A DNA stretch of 64,000 nt from Gaeumannomyces sp. JS-464 (lineage: Eukaryota; Ascomycota; Sordariomycetes; Magnaporthales; Magnaporthaceae): NCBI GenBank assembly GCA_002197995.1, contig NGZR01000001.1, positions 6,882,001-6,946,000 on the forward strand, written 5' to 3'. Numbering within the stretch: position 1 is the stretch's first letter; every line of letters starts with the position of its first letter. Shown here piece after piece: positions 1 to 13,500 of this stretch. The notes under the pieces were generated by a model. That model was not told the origin of the DNA, searched no databases, and worked only from the letters and a program-made list of their open reading frames with translations. The translations under genes were made by a program, and so were the position numbers.

Positions 1-206
1 CTGCTTCGTACCTCCCCTTCCCTCAAACCAGGAGACGCCTGCCCACACGCCCGCCGTTCACCGCATCTCTGACTCTACTTTGGGCTCAGGTACCTTTTGG
101 AGGGCTGGATCAGCATCCCTGCAAAGCCTGTAAGTACCAAACACCCCTGCCGATTTCTCCCTTCTTCTCTCGCAGCGCACGTCCACGCGGACAAGGACAA
201 GGCAGC

Positions 207-515
207 ATGACCAGGGGTGTCACACCCTCAGGCCCGTACCCCCACCCCCCTTCTCCTGCCACCCCCTCTGACCTGGTACGTACCTTTCATTATTGCTTTG
301 CTTATTCTTTCAATTGTCGTATTTTTTTTTAATAGGTCCTAGCACCACACGCCTGCGGTGCGGTGACGCAGGCTGGGCTTGGGTCCTGGGTCAAGCCACT
401 GAAGCGCCCGCAACCGCAAAATGAAACAAGCTGTGGCAGGGGCTCCCTGTCACTTGCATCTTTGAGCGCCCGCTCGATGGCTTTCCAGTTCCAGCGCATT
501 CGGGCGCGCCCGTGA
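207..515 (+). CDS. Candidate spliced mini-ORF, unknown (weak)
   Basis: An ATG at 207 opens 23 codons that end at a strong donor (GTACGT at 276). A 60-nt gap with a T-rich end and TTTAATAG follows, and the frame continues from 336 for 60 codons to TGA at 513-515, giving about 82 residues. A second intron-like block lies upstream, with donor GTAAGT at 130 and acceptor CGCAG ending at 175. The product is Pro/Ser-rich at its start and basic later, with no domain I recognise. It could be a small gene, a non-coding spliced transcript, or part of the 5' leader of a transcript reaching in from the left. The splice signals and frame continuity are visible; coding function is inference. Confidence 0.22.
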
Positions 516-1023
516 ACAGCAAAAACAAACAAATGAATCAATTGCTTGGTGGATGAATAGCAAAGAGAAAAGCAAAATTGACAATTGAAGCCACCAGCGG
601 GGGCTGGAGAGGTCCCAGCGACTCTTCCTCCAGCCCTGATCCTTTCCCCAGAACCGCGCTGGGTCTGGTACTGTGCACCACATGGAATTTGGGCGGCCCC
701 AGCAAGGAAAACGTGATGAACATCGATCCAGGGCCAATTTGCACCTTCCAGCCCCAGCGGCGCTGGGTCCAAACCCCCACCGCCTAGAACCCGAAGCAAG
801 AGCGGATTGCGAGCACGGGTTTGGGAAAAAGGGGCAGAAAAAAAATAAGGGGGTCAACTCCAGCATCTCGAAATTAATTTGCCATGCACCACAGCAGTAA
901 AGCTGAAGCACGCACTATACGCATACCTGCCCGGCTGAGATTTATGAAAGGGGCCCATCAGTCGGTCAGCCTGAATTATTGGGCTCGTCGTTCTCCCCTT
1001 TGTTCAAAAATAGAAGAGGCTCC

Positions 1024-1045
1024 GGGGCTGGGCTGGGCTGGGCTG
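1024..1045. repeat. GGGCT tandem array
   Basis: About four copies of the 5-mer GGGCT in tandem within the gene-poor region. This is a simple minisatellite-like tract with no visible function. Confidence 0.8.
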
Positions 1046-2387
1046 GCCCGCTGTCATCACCCCCACAAGCCACGATGCACTCCCCGATTTGCATCCCCGA
1101 TTTGTATCAGAAAGACCGATTGCAAGCCGCCTCGTGGCCTTGTCGCGTTCGTTCCATGCGCTGCCCTCCTCCCTCAGCGTCGTCTAGTGTTGGTCGGTTT
1201 GGTCGACTAGAGACGGTGAATGGGCATTGTGTCTAACTAGCCTCAATATTAGAATCCTGCGCCCGTGAGGTCTTTGCGACAGGTTTGCCCGATTCGGCAG
1301 CCTGCCGATGTCGTTGCCACGTTCCCGCCCGTGCTGTGTGTGGCGCATCCGTTTCTGCTTTCGCACTTGATCCGGCTCGGGGTGGCCTTCGGGGGCCGCG
1401 ACAGGACCTGCTCGGGCGACGCGCGCCTCGCAATTTCACCAACCGCAGGCGCTGCAGGCATGGCCGCTGCAGCGGATGGGTGCGGAAAGTATGTTTGCGA
1501 TCGAAACAAGCACGGAACCCAACAACTCGAGGTGTGCCCTTCTTGCTGGGAACCCGCGGTTAACCTTTTTCTCTCCCCTGAAAAGGGAGCAAACATGGGA
1601 AGGGGCGTGAGGGGAAAAACGCCTGATTCCGCGGACCCGTCGCTCGTTCGACTTCGGCGCGCGGGGGCGCGGCCGAGCCGAAAAAAAGGAGGCCGAGAAT
1701 TTACGCGAAGGGTAATTATTGAATAGGGCAGCCTCCATTTTGACTTTGGATTCTCTAACCACCAAACATGATTAATCGAGGTCGTCAGTGGTGTCTCAGC
1801 CGCGCACTTCTGCATAACAAACAGCGCCGTCCAGACCGTTGTCCTGTCGGTTTGGTTGGGAACATGAGACGCGAGAGGGTTGGGTCCAGAACAATCACTT
1901 CCAGGCACAAAAAAATGCAAGTTTGGGAAATAGGTAGTTGGCGAGAAGGCGGAAGGACGCCATGGTTACCTAGATCGACCATCCTCATCTACGCACGTAC
2001 TCATGAATGAAGGTGAGGCAGGGGTTGGAATAGGACAGAAGACCAAGACCCCTTTTTCCTTCCATTTCGCTCTCCGAGCTAGAAGCCCAAGCATCCATTT
2101 GCCTCAAGATGCTGCTCCGTGCATCCCCGAGTGCCTGCCGGTTCAAATTTCCCCCAGGCCCAGTATGACGCTTGTGATGGAGACGCACTGGAGCATGAGC
2201 CGCCGTCACGCACGCTTCTTTTGCCAAGGCGCCCACTCCTGCAATAGAAGGCCCGTGGAACAATTCCAACGCTCCACGAGCCCCTCCGTGCGCCCCGCGC
2301 TGGCTTTTTTGCCCTGTTAATTTTAACTTGCCGGCCACTTTCGTGGGATTTTTTTTGTGGTCACACCGTCATCGGCAGTGAAGAGGG

Positions 2388-2404
2388 AAAAAAAAAAAAA
2401 AAAA
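2388..2404. repeat. Poly(A) tract of 17
   Basis: An uninterrupted run of 17 A in the gene-poor left region. It could be a nucleosome-excluding promoter element or a retroposed tail; nothing adjacent allows a choice. Confidence 0.85.
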
Positions 2405-4014
2405 CTTCGTCATCTCCATCGACCCAACAGAACTGAAATTTTGCAGACCCTTGCCTTGCAAACGGCAGGGATGCATCCATGACGGACAACGACGAGACCA
2501 AGAATCGGGCTTAGCTTGCATTGTATCGGTGAAGCAAAGGCAGCCAGTATAAACAAAACACCCGGCGCTTTGGTGCGTCGCCGTTTGCTGTCAGATGAGC
2601 GATGGATGGATGAGATGAGAGGGGGAAAGGCAGCGCAGGTACCCTTGGGTAAAGGACCAGCGGTCAGTCCCGGACAGCGTCGAGGTCATGCATTAGATTC
2701 TGGGTCCGCGTCCATCAAGGCCGGTGGTCTGCAGAGAAATGCGTTGCGAGTTCTAGGTCATGCAGGCACGCTTAGACTTTTTTGGCCCATCGCTGCTGGC
2801 GCGCCAGGCGTTTGATTGTTTGGTGCCTTGCAGTCTGGGCCCGGGAGTTTGTTGCTGTGGTCCCTGACGTTCAGGCCAAGCCGGGCTTCATCGCTTCTAC
2901 CGCCCGTCGTCCCTTCGAGAGACGAACCCCCGTGTGCTGGAACTGGGGGGTGAGTGCGAGTTGGCTAGGGGCCTGGATGCAGTTCCTGGCGCGCACGGCA
3001 GTCCTGGGTTCCGAGAAGCGCCCACGGACGTTTTGCGAGACGCCGTCGGCAGTTGGCGGGAAGACGCACGGAAGAGAAAAGAAGATGAAAAAAAAAATAC
3101 TAAAATTAAAAAGGCAAATGAGGGGCAAGCCCCTGCTGAATGTCAGCCGGTCCCGCTCGGATTCGTATTCAGCAGCTGCTGGCCAGCGAGCTGGCCACGT
3201 CCTGCTCACACAGCTCCGGCTCTCGCAGGTCGGGACGAGGCTGGCTGCAATTAGGAAAACGAGTGTGAGGCTCACGCAGGGATCTGAGGCAAGGGCTTAT
3301 GCGTGCTTTGCCACACCGGGACCCTCTGGCGGAGATTTCTCAGCCCTTCCCTTTCCTTCCAATGACATCCTTCCGCCGAGCGTTTCCACCGCATGGGCCA
3401 GCAAGGCTCGCACGGCTGCGGTGAGGTCGGAGGTCAACGTGGTCAGCTGACCTCAGACAATCGGCTAGGTATCGACTAAATAGGCCACCTGGGGCGTCGT
3501 TCGAAGAACTATAGGGGCGGTCTACGACGAAGGAACGGCGGTCTGGTAGGTGCGCATAAAAGTGGCAGAGAGCAAATTTGAGCAGACAACTAGACCGTCT
3601 TAGTTGCGTCGCCAAAGACACTTGTCAGATTAGAAAGGGAGCGGCGGAACGGCCGTGGTCGTGCACGAGGAACCTTCTCGAGGTTCTAGCGGCCGTCGAG
3701 CGCAAGCGCTGCGTGTTTTAGGTCACTTCCTTTCCCGAACGGGTATGTTACGTGGTGACCTGGCTGCATAGACCGCGTGCGTGGGGATTTAATGTAATCA
3801 ATCTTGCTAGCGCAACCTACTATCATCATGCATCATTGACGATCAAGCGGGCACACAAGCCAGACGGCTAAGGACTGACGACGTGTGCGCGCCCATTCCA
3901 AGCGCGTGACAAGACCCAGACAACGCTTCGACGCGGCTTCCCCGCTTAGAGCGAAGTTTCTGGCAGGGCCAGGTGCGCGGTAGATTACCGTGACTCCATA
4001 CCTCCCTGCCCGGA

Positions 4015-4034
4015 CCTACCTACCTGGGTACCTA
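4015..4034. repeat. TACCTACCT cluster
   Basis: A run of TACC units. Related short clusters occur at 4711-4720, 9384-9396 and 13187-13196, and in reverse orientation at 52684-52693. They look like a dispersed simple-sequence motif of intergenic DNA; function unknown. Confidence 0.6.
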
Positions 4035-7000
4035 CGCAAGCTGCCAATATGCCGTACCAGGTAGATGCAGCTCCCCTAGCTCTTTTCCTCTTCTTGAATA
4101 TTCCCCCGTGGGGACCCCGACGAGGGGCGGCCGTGATCAGGGTTTGATAGCCCAACCTTAACTGCCCTGGCCGGAGGGCCACTCCTCTGCCGGGACCGTC
4201 GGCGAGCGTGGAAAAGGCGACGTTGCGGAGGGAGATGCCTGCGCCAGCCCACGCCCCGGTTCCTCCTCACCTAAACAAGCTTTTGCGGCACCGCGACCTT
4301 GAACGTTTCCGAGTATGCCCCTACCACAAACTCTATTGACAACAGCCGTACCCTCGCACGTTTTTCCCTGGTGGGCAATATCCTGTATCGAGATCAGCGC
4401 CCTCGAGCTGCCATGCCCCGTCGCGTCGCCGGCTAGCCTGCGGGATGCTGGAGGAGGGGGCTCCTGGCTCCCTGGCCGGTCGCATCAGCCGGGACCGTCG
4501 GGGTTCGTTTGTAGCGCCGTCCTGGAAAACTCTCCGGGGGCTACGGTTCGGGCGTAGGATCTTCGGCGTGTGGGGTTTTCCGTTTGGCACGACGCTGCCC
4601 CTCCTCAAAGGCCAGGGCCAGAGCAAGAACAACACATCAATAATGCTATGCAGAGCGCGAGGAGGCCGCGGCGGCCGCATCTTTGGCCGCCTAGGATCTA
4701 GCCTACGGGCCTACCTACCTAACCCAGCACGGGCTTGATGCTTGATGCATGTTGATGGATTCCCCACCGCCCCGTCGTCAACAGAGGAGAAGAGGGTTGT
4801 TGCTGTCTGCCCGGCTACATAGCGCAAGCGCTGGCGTTGGCGCCGCCAACATTTGGTCGCCTGTTTTGGGCGCATGCAGACTCCCATGCGGCGGCTACAT
4901 GCTGTATGCGGATCACGCCAGCACCCGATGATACCTTGGAATAGTAACCTTGAGCTAGGGTAAAATGAGGGGCTGCGGATTTTCTCGCAGCGTGACATTA
5001 CCGCCGCCGGTGTCCCACCTGGCATGCAGCTCTGTTTTACCCTGCACAGTGGATACACCTTCTCTCTTTTTTTTTTCTCTCGTTTTCTTGTCGGCGGCTT
5101 CTTTTCTCCTCAGCTGCTGCACCCATGCATGCGCAGTCGAGCCTAACCAGCCCACAAGCCCACCGATATGAAGCCGGCGGCTGGGAGTCCATGTGCAAGG
5201 GAGGAGAGCGGCGTGCATGTATGCGTGTGGAAAAACCCCGGCTCGTACTGCGGGTCGAAGCGATGGCATCCCCATCTCACAGCCGGGCCACAATCGCGGT
5301 TCGCTGCATAAGTGGGACCAGGACCAGGGCGGTGAAAAGAAGAAAGGACACACATCCATGCCGGCGTGCTCCATCGTGATGAGAAAAGAGAAGAAAAACA
5401 GCCACGCGCCGATGCAACCTGACCAGTCTTCCTAACGCAAGCCCTACAATTCGGCGATGCTCCGCCGTGCACCGCTCGGTACCCAGACAACATGCTGCGT
5501 GCGCACGTAGGCCGCACTTTACCAGGCAATGCCCACTCTGTCAAGCGCAAGACGTAGCATTGCGGTCAAATCATGGGTCCTGCATCGATATGACTCAATT
5601 GTGTCGAAATGCCGCCCGTTGGTTGCTGCTGGATGCGTTGGCAACCCTGGCCCTGAGTAAAATGAACCCACACACCATCCTCTCGCGAAGTTGCACTTTT
5701 TTTGTTCCTCCTTTCTTTTTTTGTCTTTTTCGAAATGTGTGCGCAAGTCAGTCCTCTGCAGCCCTCTGGTCTCGATTCCCTCGCAAACCCCAACTGCCGG
5801 GACCAAAATCCAGTTTCCGCCAACTGGGACGCTCTGAACAGACTTCAAGCTTTGCATTTGTGTTGCATGGACCGTACCGGAAGCTGAAACCGCTCCTCCC
5901 CCTCTTCTCGGGACGAACCTTCGGGAGGTGGCTAGCGTTGACTTGCGCCCTCCGTTCGGACGGAGACGGGACTGTGGGAAAGACCTGAGAGTGCCTGCTG
6001 GACAGCGAAGACCTCAAAGCCCTACGAGGCCAGTGGCTCAGCGGCCAGTAGCCTGCTCGGTTCCGGGCGGGCATGGGATGGAGGGTAGACCCACCAATCC
6101 TCCTCCTGGGTCCCCGGTCCCGCCCGGGCACCTTTTAAGCCCGTCTCTTCTTTGCCATTCAGAGCTCAACCTTGAGAATCGGCCCGCCCGTGAAGCGCTG
6201 CGCCGCCTCCCGCATTGTTTACCCTGGCAGGGCTCAACCTGCCAAGGGAAACACCGCGAGCGGCGCCTTGTGAGACGCCGAAACGCGGCGACTATCAAAA
6301 CATCACCGACTATGCGGCCGAGCGGCGTAAACATCCACATCACCCTGCGGTACGGGGTGGGGTACTGAATTCTGGCGCCTACAAGGGCCAGGGAGAGGGA
6401 GCTTTCCCCAGCCTGGTAGGTATGTCATCATCGAGATCACCCGTATCGCCGACAGCCTGGTCTGTCGACCTATGATGAACACTTCCGGTAGTACTTTGAG
6501 GTCTTGCCTTGCAGCACGCATTGAAGCGTAACAAGAAACAACCGGCTTTGTCTATGATTACGGAGACGTTGGACCTCCCTCGTCCAGCCAACCTGTGCCG
6601 CTCTAAACCAGCCAATGCCGACTGCAGGTGCTTTTTTTTTTCGGCCGACTCTCGACTTTGAAAACCTTGCGTCGCCTGCAAGCCACGTTGAATAGGCCCG
6701 AACAAGAGAGCAGGAGAGGGGAAACAAACAGCAGAGAGCAGAGAAGAACAGAAAAATCCCTCACCCCATTCATTACCAGCGTGCCACCTTGCGCATTCTC
6801 GTTGGCATCGAAGGACTCCCGCCGAGGCTTGAGCTCTGCCAAGGGCGCATCCCCGTTCCGCTATGTGGACTGCACCGAGAAACCAGCCAGCGAGATGCGA
6901 GCAATCCGACCCAGGAAATCGGGACTGCTGGCCACACACCCTCCTCATGTGCCAGCGACCACTACCCAACGGCGACGAGACCCGCCCCAGCCCAAGAAAT

Positions 7001-7543
7001 GGTGCGAGCAGCGAAATGCAACGCTTCAAAAAGGCTTGGGAGGGCTGACGGGGCTTCATGCTGTCAGCACCCAACCACACTTTGGGGGCCGTCACGCATG
7101 CAGAGACCCGCCAGCTCACCGAAAAAAGAAACAAAGGAAAGACAGCACATCCCCGCAAAATGGCAGGGTGCTCAAGAGTAGGGTTCCGGGCACCGGCGAG
7201 AGCATCTCTTTGCGAACAAGACAGGCATCACCAAACTGATAGGGGACGAGCAGCCACAGACGCGCCCCAGCGCTTGCAGCATCCAAAACCAGCCTAGCCC
7301 GGAGGGCGGGTCGACGGCCACAACGAAACGTCGAGGCTCTGATTATTAACGTGATGCCCTTTCTTGACCCCAGGTAGATGAGATCGTCGCTGCGCGAGAT
7401 TATCGGGCAGGGACATCGCTAACCCGGAGTGCCCCGGGGGTACTGTGGCGTCCGAAGACCCTCTCGCTTTCCCCTGCACTCCTCCCCACCCGCTGCCAGA
7501 TGTCGTGATCGTGATGGCCTCGTCTGTTGTTGTGCATGGGGGC

Positions 7544-7570
7544 TTTTTTTTTTTTTTTTTTTTTTTTTTT
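7544..7570. repeat. Poly(T) tract of 27
   Basis: The longest homopolymer I found in the window, 27 T, in the gene-poor region. Long dA:dT tracts exclude nucleosomes. No target-site duplication or retrotransposon sequence is visible next to it. Confidence 0.9.
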
Positions 7571-10500
7571 GGCGCTAGCCGGGTGAGCTATCGTTCAACA
7601 GCCCATTCAACAAGAGACACGCAAGTAACGCTATCGGGCCAAGGCGACGGTCATTCTCCATTTCAGGCTCTCCCACCATTTCATTTGGCCCATTGTATCC
7701 TTGTTCGTCTTGACTTGGTTTTTTTTCTGTCCGCGTCTTTCTTTTCTTTTTCTGTTTGGTATTTCCTCCACTCCCCAAGGTAGTGGAGCACATCTGTCGC
7801 CTCATTTAACCCTTGCTACGGAGGGTTCGGAAGATCGATGCAACCGTACGGTCATCTGATCGATTTACCCTGCCCTGTTTACCTGTTCCCGCCCCATCAC
7901 GCCCCAAGACCCAAGGAGCCAACCACATTCAGCCCCTTTGGAAATGGAGATGCCCAATGGATGAGGGCCAGCCACGACTCCCTCTTTCAAAAACTTACCC
8001 CCCTAAACGAATATCCGGATCAAGGAAAATTGATCGGGGCCAGAGAGGGCTGCTGATACACCCTGCGGGCCTTGGATGTGAAACCGTGCAGTGGGCGGGG
8101 CGGAGCGTCCTTGTGCATTGACGGTGGATCTGCTATGACATCTCGACCCTGTTTTTGCTTCTCCCGCTCCTTCTTTACTGCCGTGACGGCAGGAAAAAAA
8201 AAAAAGAAGAAGAAAAAAAAGAGGGCTGTCTCGTCTCTGCTCCCTCCCCACACTGCTCATGGTCATGGGAGTAAAAGAGCGAGCGGTGAGGATGGTCCCC
8301 TCAGTCGGTGAACTCTAGTTTCGCGCACACCGACAAAGAAAAGCCCCGCCGTGATGTCTGGTTCATCTTGTCTTGGATCTTTTTTTTTGTGTTTCCCCGG
8401 TTCCCGTGCTCACATCAGACACATTGGAAGGTGGCTATTCCGAGAGCGAGCCCCATAAGTCTAACCACCAAGTGGTCATCGTGGATGCAAGGTCCCCGCA
8501 CTTGCTGCCCCCTCTACGTTTCTTTTTTCTTCTTTTTTTCCTGCTGTCCCCAGACTAATGTGCGCGTGTCCCATGCGGTACAACTCCGTGATGTACCCTG
8601 TGTAACCCTATCGGGCGGCTGCATCGTCGCCGAGGAAATAGCCACCCTGCCGGCCCCTCATGGCGTTCTGCACCTTCTACTGGTTGCGCTCTGCATATAA
8701 GACGTCCTCTCCGGGGATGCCACGAAGTTCGTGGCGGTGTTTATTTGCCAATCTATTCTTCCCACCGCAACTGCGCCGCAGTAAACCTCATCCACGTGCA
8801 CGACATCTCAAAGTACCGCGCTCCAAAGCCATGCGGGGTGCGCTGAGGTTGTGGCTGGCAAGTAGCGGCTTTTACAGACCTCCCCCGCCCACGGGGCTGT
8901 CTGATCCGTCCACCCAACGCGAGGGGAGAGAATGAAAAGGTGTGTGTGTAACAGATGCCGCGCGGAGTGAGCAGTTATGTGTGTCGATGGTGTTCTCATC
9001 TAGGCCTGCTCATCGTCAGCCTCAGAGGTCGGCGAACCAATCACGGTGGGTTACGTTGCATCTGAATCGGCAGGGGGAGTGTGTTTTAGGCATTTTTGAA
9101 CGTATTCAAAATAGGCTCATCACACCATATTCACCCCATCTAGCTAGGGTATCATGGTGCCGTGAAGTGGCTTGCGAGCTAGGCCGAAGGGAAGAGCAAA
9201 GATCCCGTCTACCGGGGGAAGGCTGACAGGCTCAGGCCGGGAGGCAGGTACATGCTGACCAATTGGTCCCTCACTATCGTCGCAGCCCCATATGGTAGCT
9301 CATGGTGGCTTACAGCCACAGACGGAGACCCAGCTCCTCGGATTGCCTACGTCCGTATGTGTGGATTAATGTCCACACTATTGCTACCTACCTACTTAGA
9401 TCCAAGGGAGTAATATCACTGCTAGGGGCCCTCCAGCCTCGAGTCGAAAATAGAATCCCTGACGCCCATAGACGGCTTATGATAAGCTTCTGATATGGGC
9501 AAGGTATGCGGTTCAGCGGCGTAAAAGACGAATTGGCGACCTTGGCACGCGGGCACGATGGAGAGGCGTCGGGTGTGAATCTCACTCCGTTTGCCCAGCG
9601 GCTCCTCTTGCCTCCCTCCCATTGCGCCGGTCGGCCACGAGAGCCGAGCTCTCCCGATTTGGTTCTGCGCGTCGCCCCCTTCCGCCGGATCAAGGGCTGA
9701 TTGTGGATGATGTGGACAAGCACCATCAGCTGCTGTCCGGCCTGCCCGTAATCAAGGTAGCCCGACTGGGGATGGGTTGTATCGCATGGCGGCCAATCAG
9801 AACCAGGCGTGCTCACAAAATGAGGAAGCCCCCGGCCGGCCGACCGGCAACGAGAAGAAAAAGCAAGGACAAAAAAAAAAAAAATCTTGGAAACAATTTT
9901 TCCCTCCCAAGCTCGAAGTTTCCGGCGTCTCGGACCCAGCCGTCTTGAGTCAGCCCCACAAAAACGCAAGCCATCCCACGTGGAATGCAGGGGTAAGGCC
10001 AGCCCGCCCCTGAAGATCACACGGCGGGCTGGTCTTTTAGGGAGGCGGGCACGCAGGCAAAAAAAAACTTGGTGCTAGGCTCGGCCACCTTGAGACGTGA
10101 CATGCCACTTTCCTTCCCCTCAAACACGACAACTTCGGAAAACGGACGCATTTTGGTGACATGATTGGCGTGGTGGGCTGGTGGGCTTCGTCAGGCACAG
10201 CCGAGGGTGCGGCCCCTCCCCGAGCCCGGCACGTGGCATTGCCTCGTAATTCGTAATTCGAACACGGGGCTCGCGTTCAATCTTGTGTGGTTTCTTGTGG
10301 CGAGGTTGCGGGGGGGCTGGCAATGGAGCGAGATGCGCCGGCACGTCGGCCAGAATGTCCGCAAAAAGCGCTCGCTCGCTGTCGGGCAGCGGGCGAGCGG
10401 GTGTTTGCGTGTGCCTCGGGGCACGTGCCAAGGAACGGGAATTAGCTCATCGTGTCCGTGCCTAGGTGCCTGGCTCCACCAAGAGACGCCGCCCACATCG

Positions 10501-13500
10501 ATCGTGGTCCCTGAATAAGCACGCCCCAGTAACAACCAAGGGCTACCGCTTTCGGTATCCCGCAGCATCCCTAAAAAGTTGGATATCGCTTGTTTTAAAC
10601 TTGCGAGCAGGCATATGGTTGATGATCTCGTGACGTCTTACGTGCTCACCGTACCGAGGCAATGAACAAGAAAAAAAAGTGATCGCCCTGATCTGACCCA
10701 CTATCGGAGAGGATAGAGTGGATTTCAGGGTGCTGCTCGACTGGCTTCGCCAGTGTTGGCGTTTCCTACCGAGATGTTCCGGGCAGAGGCGTCGACGTAG
10801 TGACCGTAATTGAAAGGGCTGAGGTTTGAGCGGAGAAAGAGAGACGCTATCGAGGACCACCCACGCGCAAGCTGTCGATCGACCCTGCTTGCATGCTTGT
10901 TCACTAATCTGGGCGGGACGGCTCAGGACGGATGAGGTTAGCACAAGCGAGTGTCAATCACCCCTCACAAATGGTCACAAACACCATGCCGAAACGACGC
11001 GCGCGTTATCACTTTGGATCGATCTCGTATTTTTTTTTAATTTTTTTTTTTTGTTTATCTATTTTTCTCCTTTGGCCTCCCGGAATAATGCGTAGCGCAC
11101 CGTCCGGGCGCGGAGCGAGAAACAATGAAACTTCCTTTTTTGTCACTGCCGGCGCCATCCACCGTGACACACCAGACGGTGGGGATCGCCAATGTGTGGT
11201 GTCCTCGTCTTTCCACGCACATGGGCGTGGCACACCTCGGCTGGGCAGGCAAGATCCACCGCCAGGACCTGTGACTCCCGGAGCACCGTCGGCCTTGGTA
11301 TCATCGGGCTCGCTTGTGCGTCTTGGCCCTCCCCGACGCCGGCTGGCGGTTCCTTGTCACAAGAGGTCGGATGCGATAAGAGATGCGCTTTATAAGATGA
11401 TGTATTTATGGGTCTGTTTGTTTCTTTGATTTCCTGTTGTTTCAGCATCACGGTCTGGCAGTCTGGGTCCCATATATCGGTCAGCAAGCCTGATGTTGGG
11501 AAATAGCGGGCGAAGCTGACGAAGACGTCTCCTCTCAAATGATGAGCAAACGACTTGTTTCACCCAACAGCCGCTCAGCCTCTCCAGCAAACAAACACGG
11601 GCGTCAGCATCTTGTTCCATGCGACACGGCAAATGGTTGGCTGACCACCACTGTGGGGCTTACGTGGTGCGCCATGCAGCATGTGGTGGTTGGGGGGTAG
11701 CAGCAGATATCGGCGTCGTTTGTATGTATTGTGTGTATACGCGACATGCTTCATTCAGAGCCCCGACACGGACGGCCGTTCATGCAGATAATCCCACCAC
11801 TATGCAGTGACCGCCCCCATCTTCCCCCAGAGACAATCACAAATCCAAGCCCGTCCCGCCTGTTTTTGCGTGGATATCGCACATCGTGCCATGGCCGCTC
11901 GCGCCACCAACCTGCAACGCCGTGGGGGCCTCTGCCCGACGGAACCGCAAGCGAGCTCGCTGGCCGGAGGGCGCCGGCGGGCGGGCGGACACGAGCATGA
12001 GGGCGGCCTACACATATGCAGCCTCCCAGCGAGCGCGGGGCCGGGCTCTTATCGTTTCCCTGTTGTAGGTGTGCTCTTGGCCGGCGCAGGGCGTGTTTGA
12101 TTCCGGCGTATTGAGCGGCGGGCCAGATGCACCATGCAATGAATGAATGATACATGCAGGCAGGCATAATCCATCGACTCCCTAAAAATAAGGATCACCA
12201 ATCCCGTCAGGCCGCCGCCCTCCCTCTCTCCAGATCCCCGGGGAAGGCCACCCCCAAAAAGGGACGACGAGTGCAACCGGATGCCCACGTGGACCACCCC
12301 TTGGCCTTTGCAGTTTGGGCACGGCAGATAGCGGGCCTCCGTCTGGTTCTGACCGAAAAGCCGAGCAGGTCGATCGTATCATCAGCGGCGTCCGGCACAC
12401 ATGCCACCAAAGGATCAGATCGACCCTCTAGCAGCGACACATCCTTACGTAGGTGACTCAACCCGGCCTGGCAAGGATCTGACTGTGCTGTTCTTGTTCC
12501 AATGCGACGTCAAGACGTGTCCCGGTCCGCACCAAGGCACTATCTCTGGCCATCCTCATAGGAGGAATGCCGTGCTTGGAAGTGCAGAATGGCCATCTTT
12601 TTTTTTGACCACTACCACACAACATGCACAGGTATACAGGCACACCCCCGAGCTTCTTCATGCAACCCGAGCGACCCGAAAAAGATCTACATACAGCCGG
12701 GAGGGGGGAATGGAGGGCTAGCACAGGGCGGCGGCATCATCAACAGGTGCCGACACCCCGAGGTACTTTGGGCTCATGTACCGGACATGCATCGAAATGG
12801 TTTTTTTTTCTACGTGCACCCCGTCACAGCAAAGGACGGGAAAGGCATCGATCGTGGCCTCAGATGTCTTAGCTACCGTGTGCGCCACGGCGCCGCGCCC
12901 CCCTCTTTTTCTTCTTTCTGTCTTGCGACCTCTCGGCGCAGTCAGCACGCGTGCATGCATGTTGGCCCCTTTCGATGATCCATCCATATTCCAAGAGGGT
13001 GTGCTATCGAAGGCTAAGTAGGTGGTACATAGGTGTTATCGACTGATTTGCGTTTTGCGAAACATGCAGTGCAGGCCGCAGGGCAGCAGGCCAACCGGAC
13101 GACCCCGCCCGGGCGGCAGATGGCCAGCATAGGCACCGTGCTGCCTCCTGCTGAGGCCCTTTCCCAGCCGCCCAGCCCCAGTTAGTTACCTACCTAGCCC
13201 GCTCCCCGCCCGCGTCTTTTGCTGGCGCTTGCAACGGGAGACTCTCCTCTTTTCGCTAAGTTGGGCGTCCCCGCGCGAGTTCCCGGGCGATTTGCGGGCG
13301 TGTGGTGTGATGAGCCCAGGGTTTGAGTAGCAAGCACTGCGGGCAAGGCTGGGGGGTGCGTGCGGGTGGGTGGGGGATGCGAGGCAATGCTGGCGAAGCT
13401 GCGCAGCTGCGGTCGCGAGCGCCGCCGTGCCCAGGCAGGCAAGGGTTGGCTGCCAGAAATGGGGCCGGGCAATCGATATGTTTGTGGATGGGCGCCAATG

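Noticed and set aside
7200..8600. Possible retroposed copies marked by long A/T runs
   Set aside because: No reverse-transcriptase-like frame, terminal repeat or flanking target duplication was seen.
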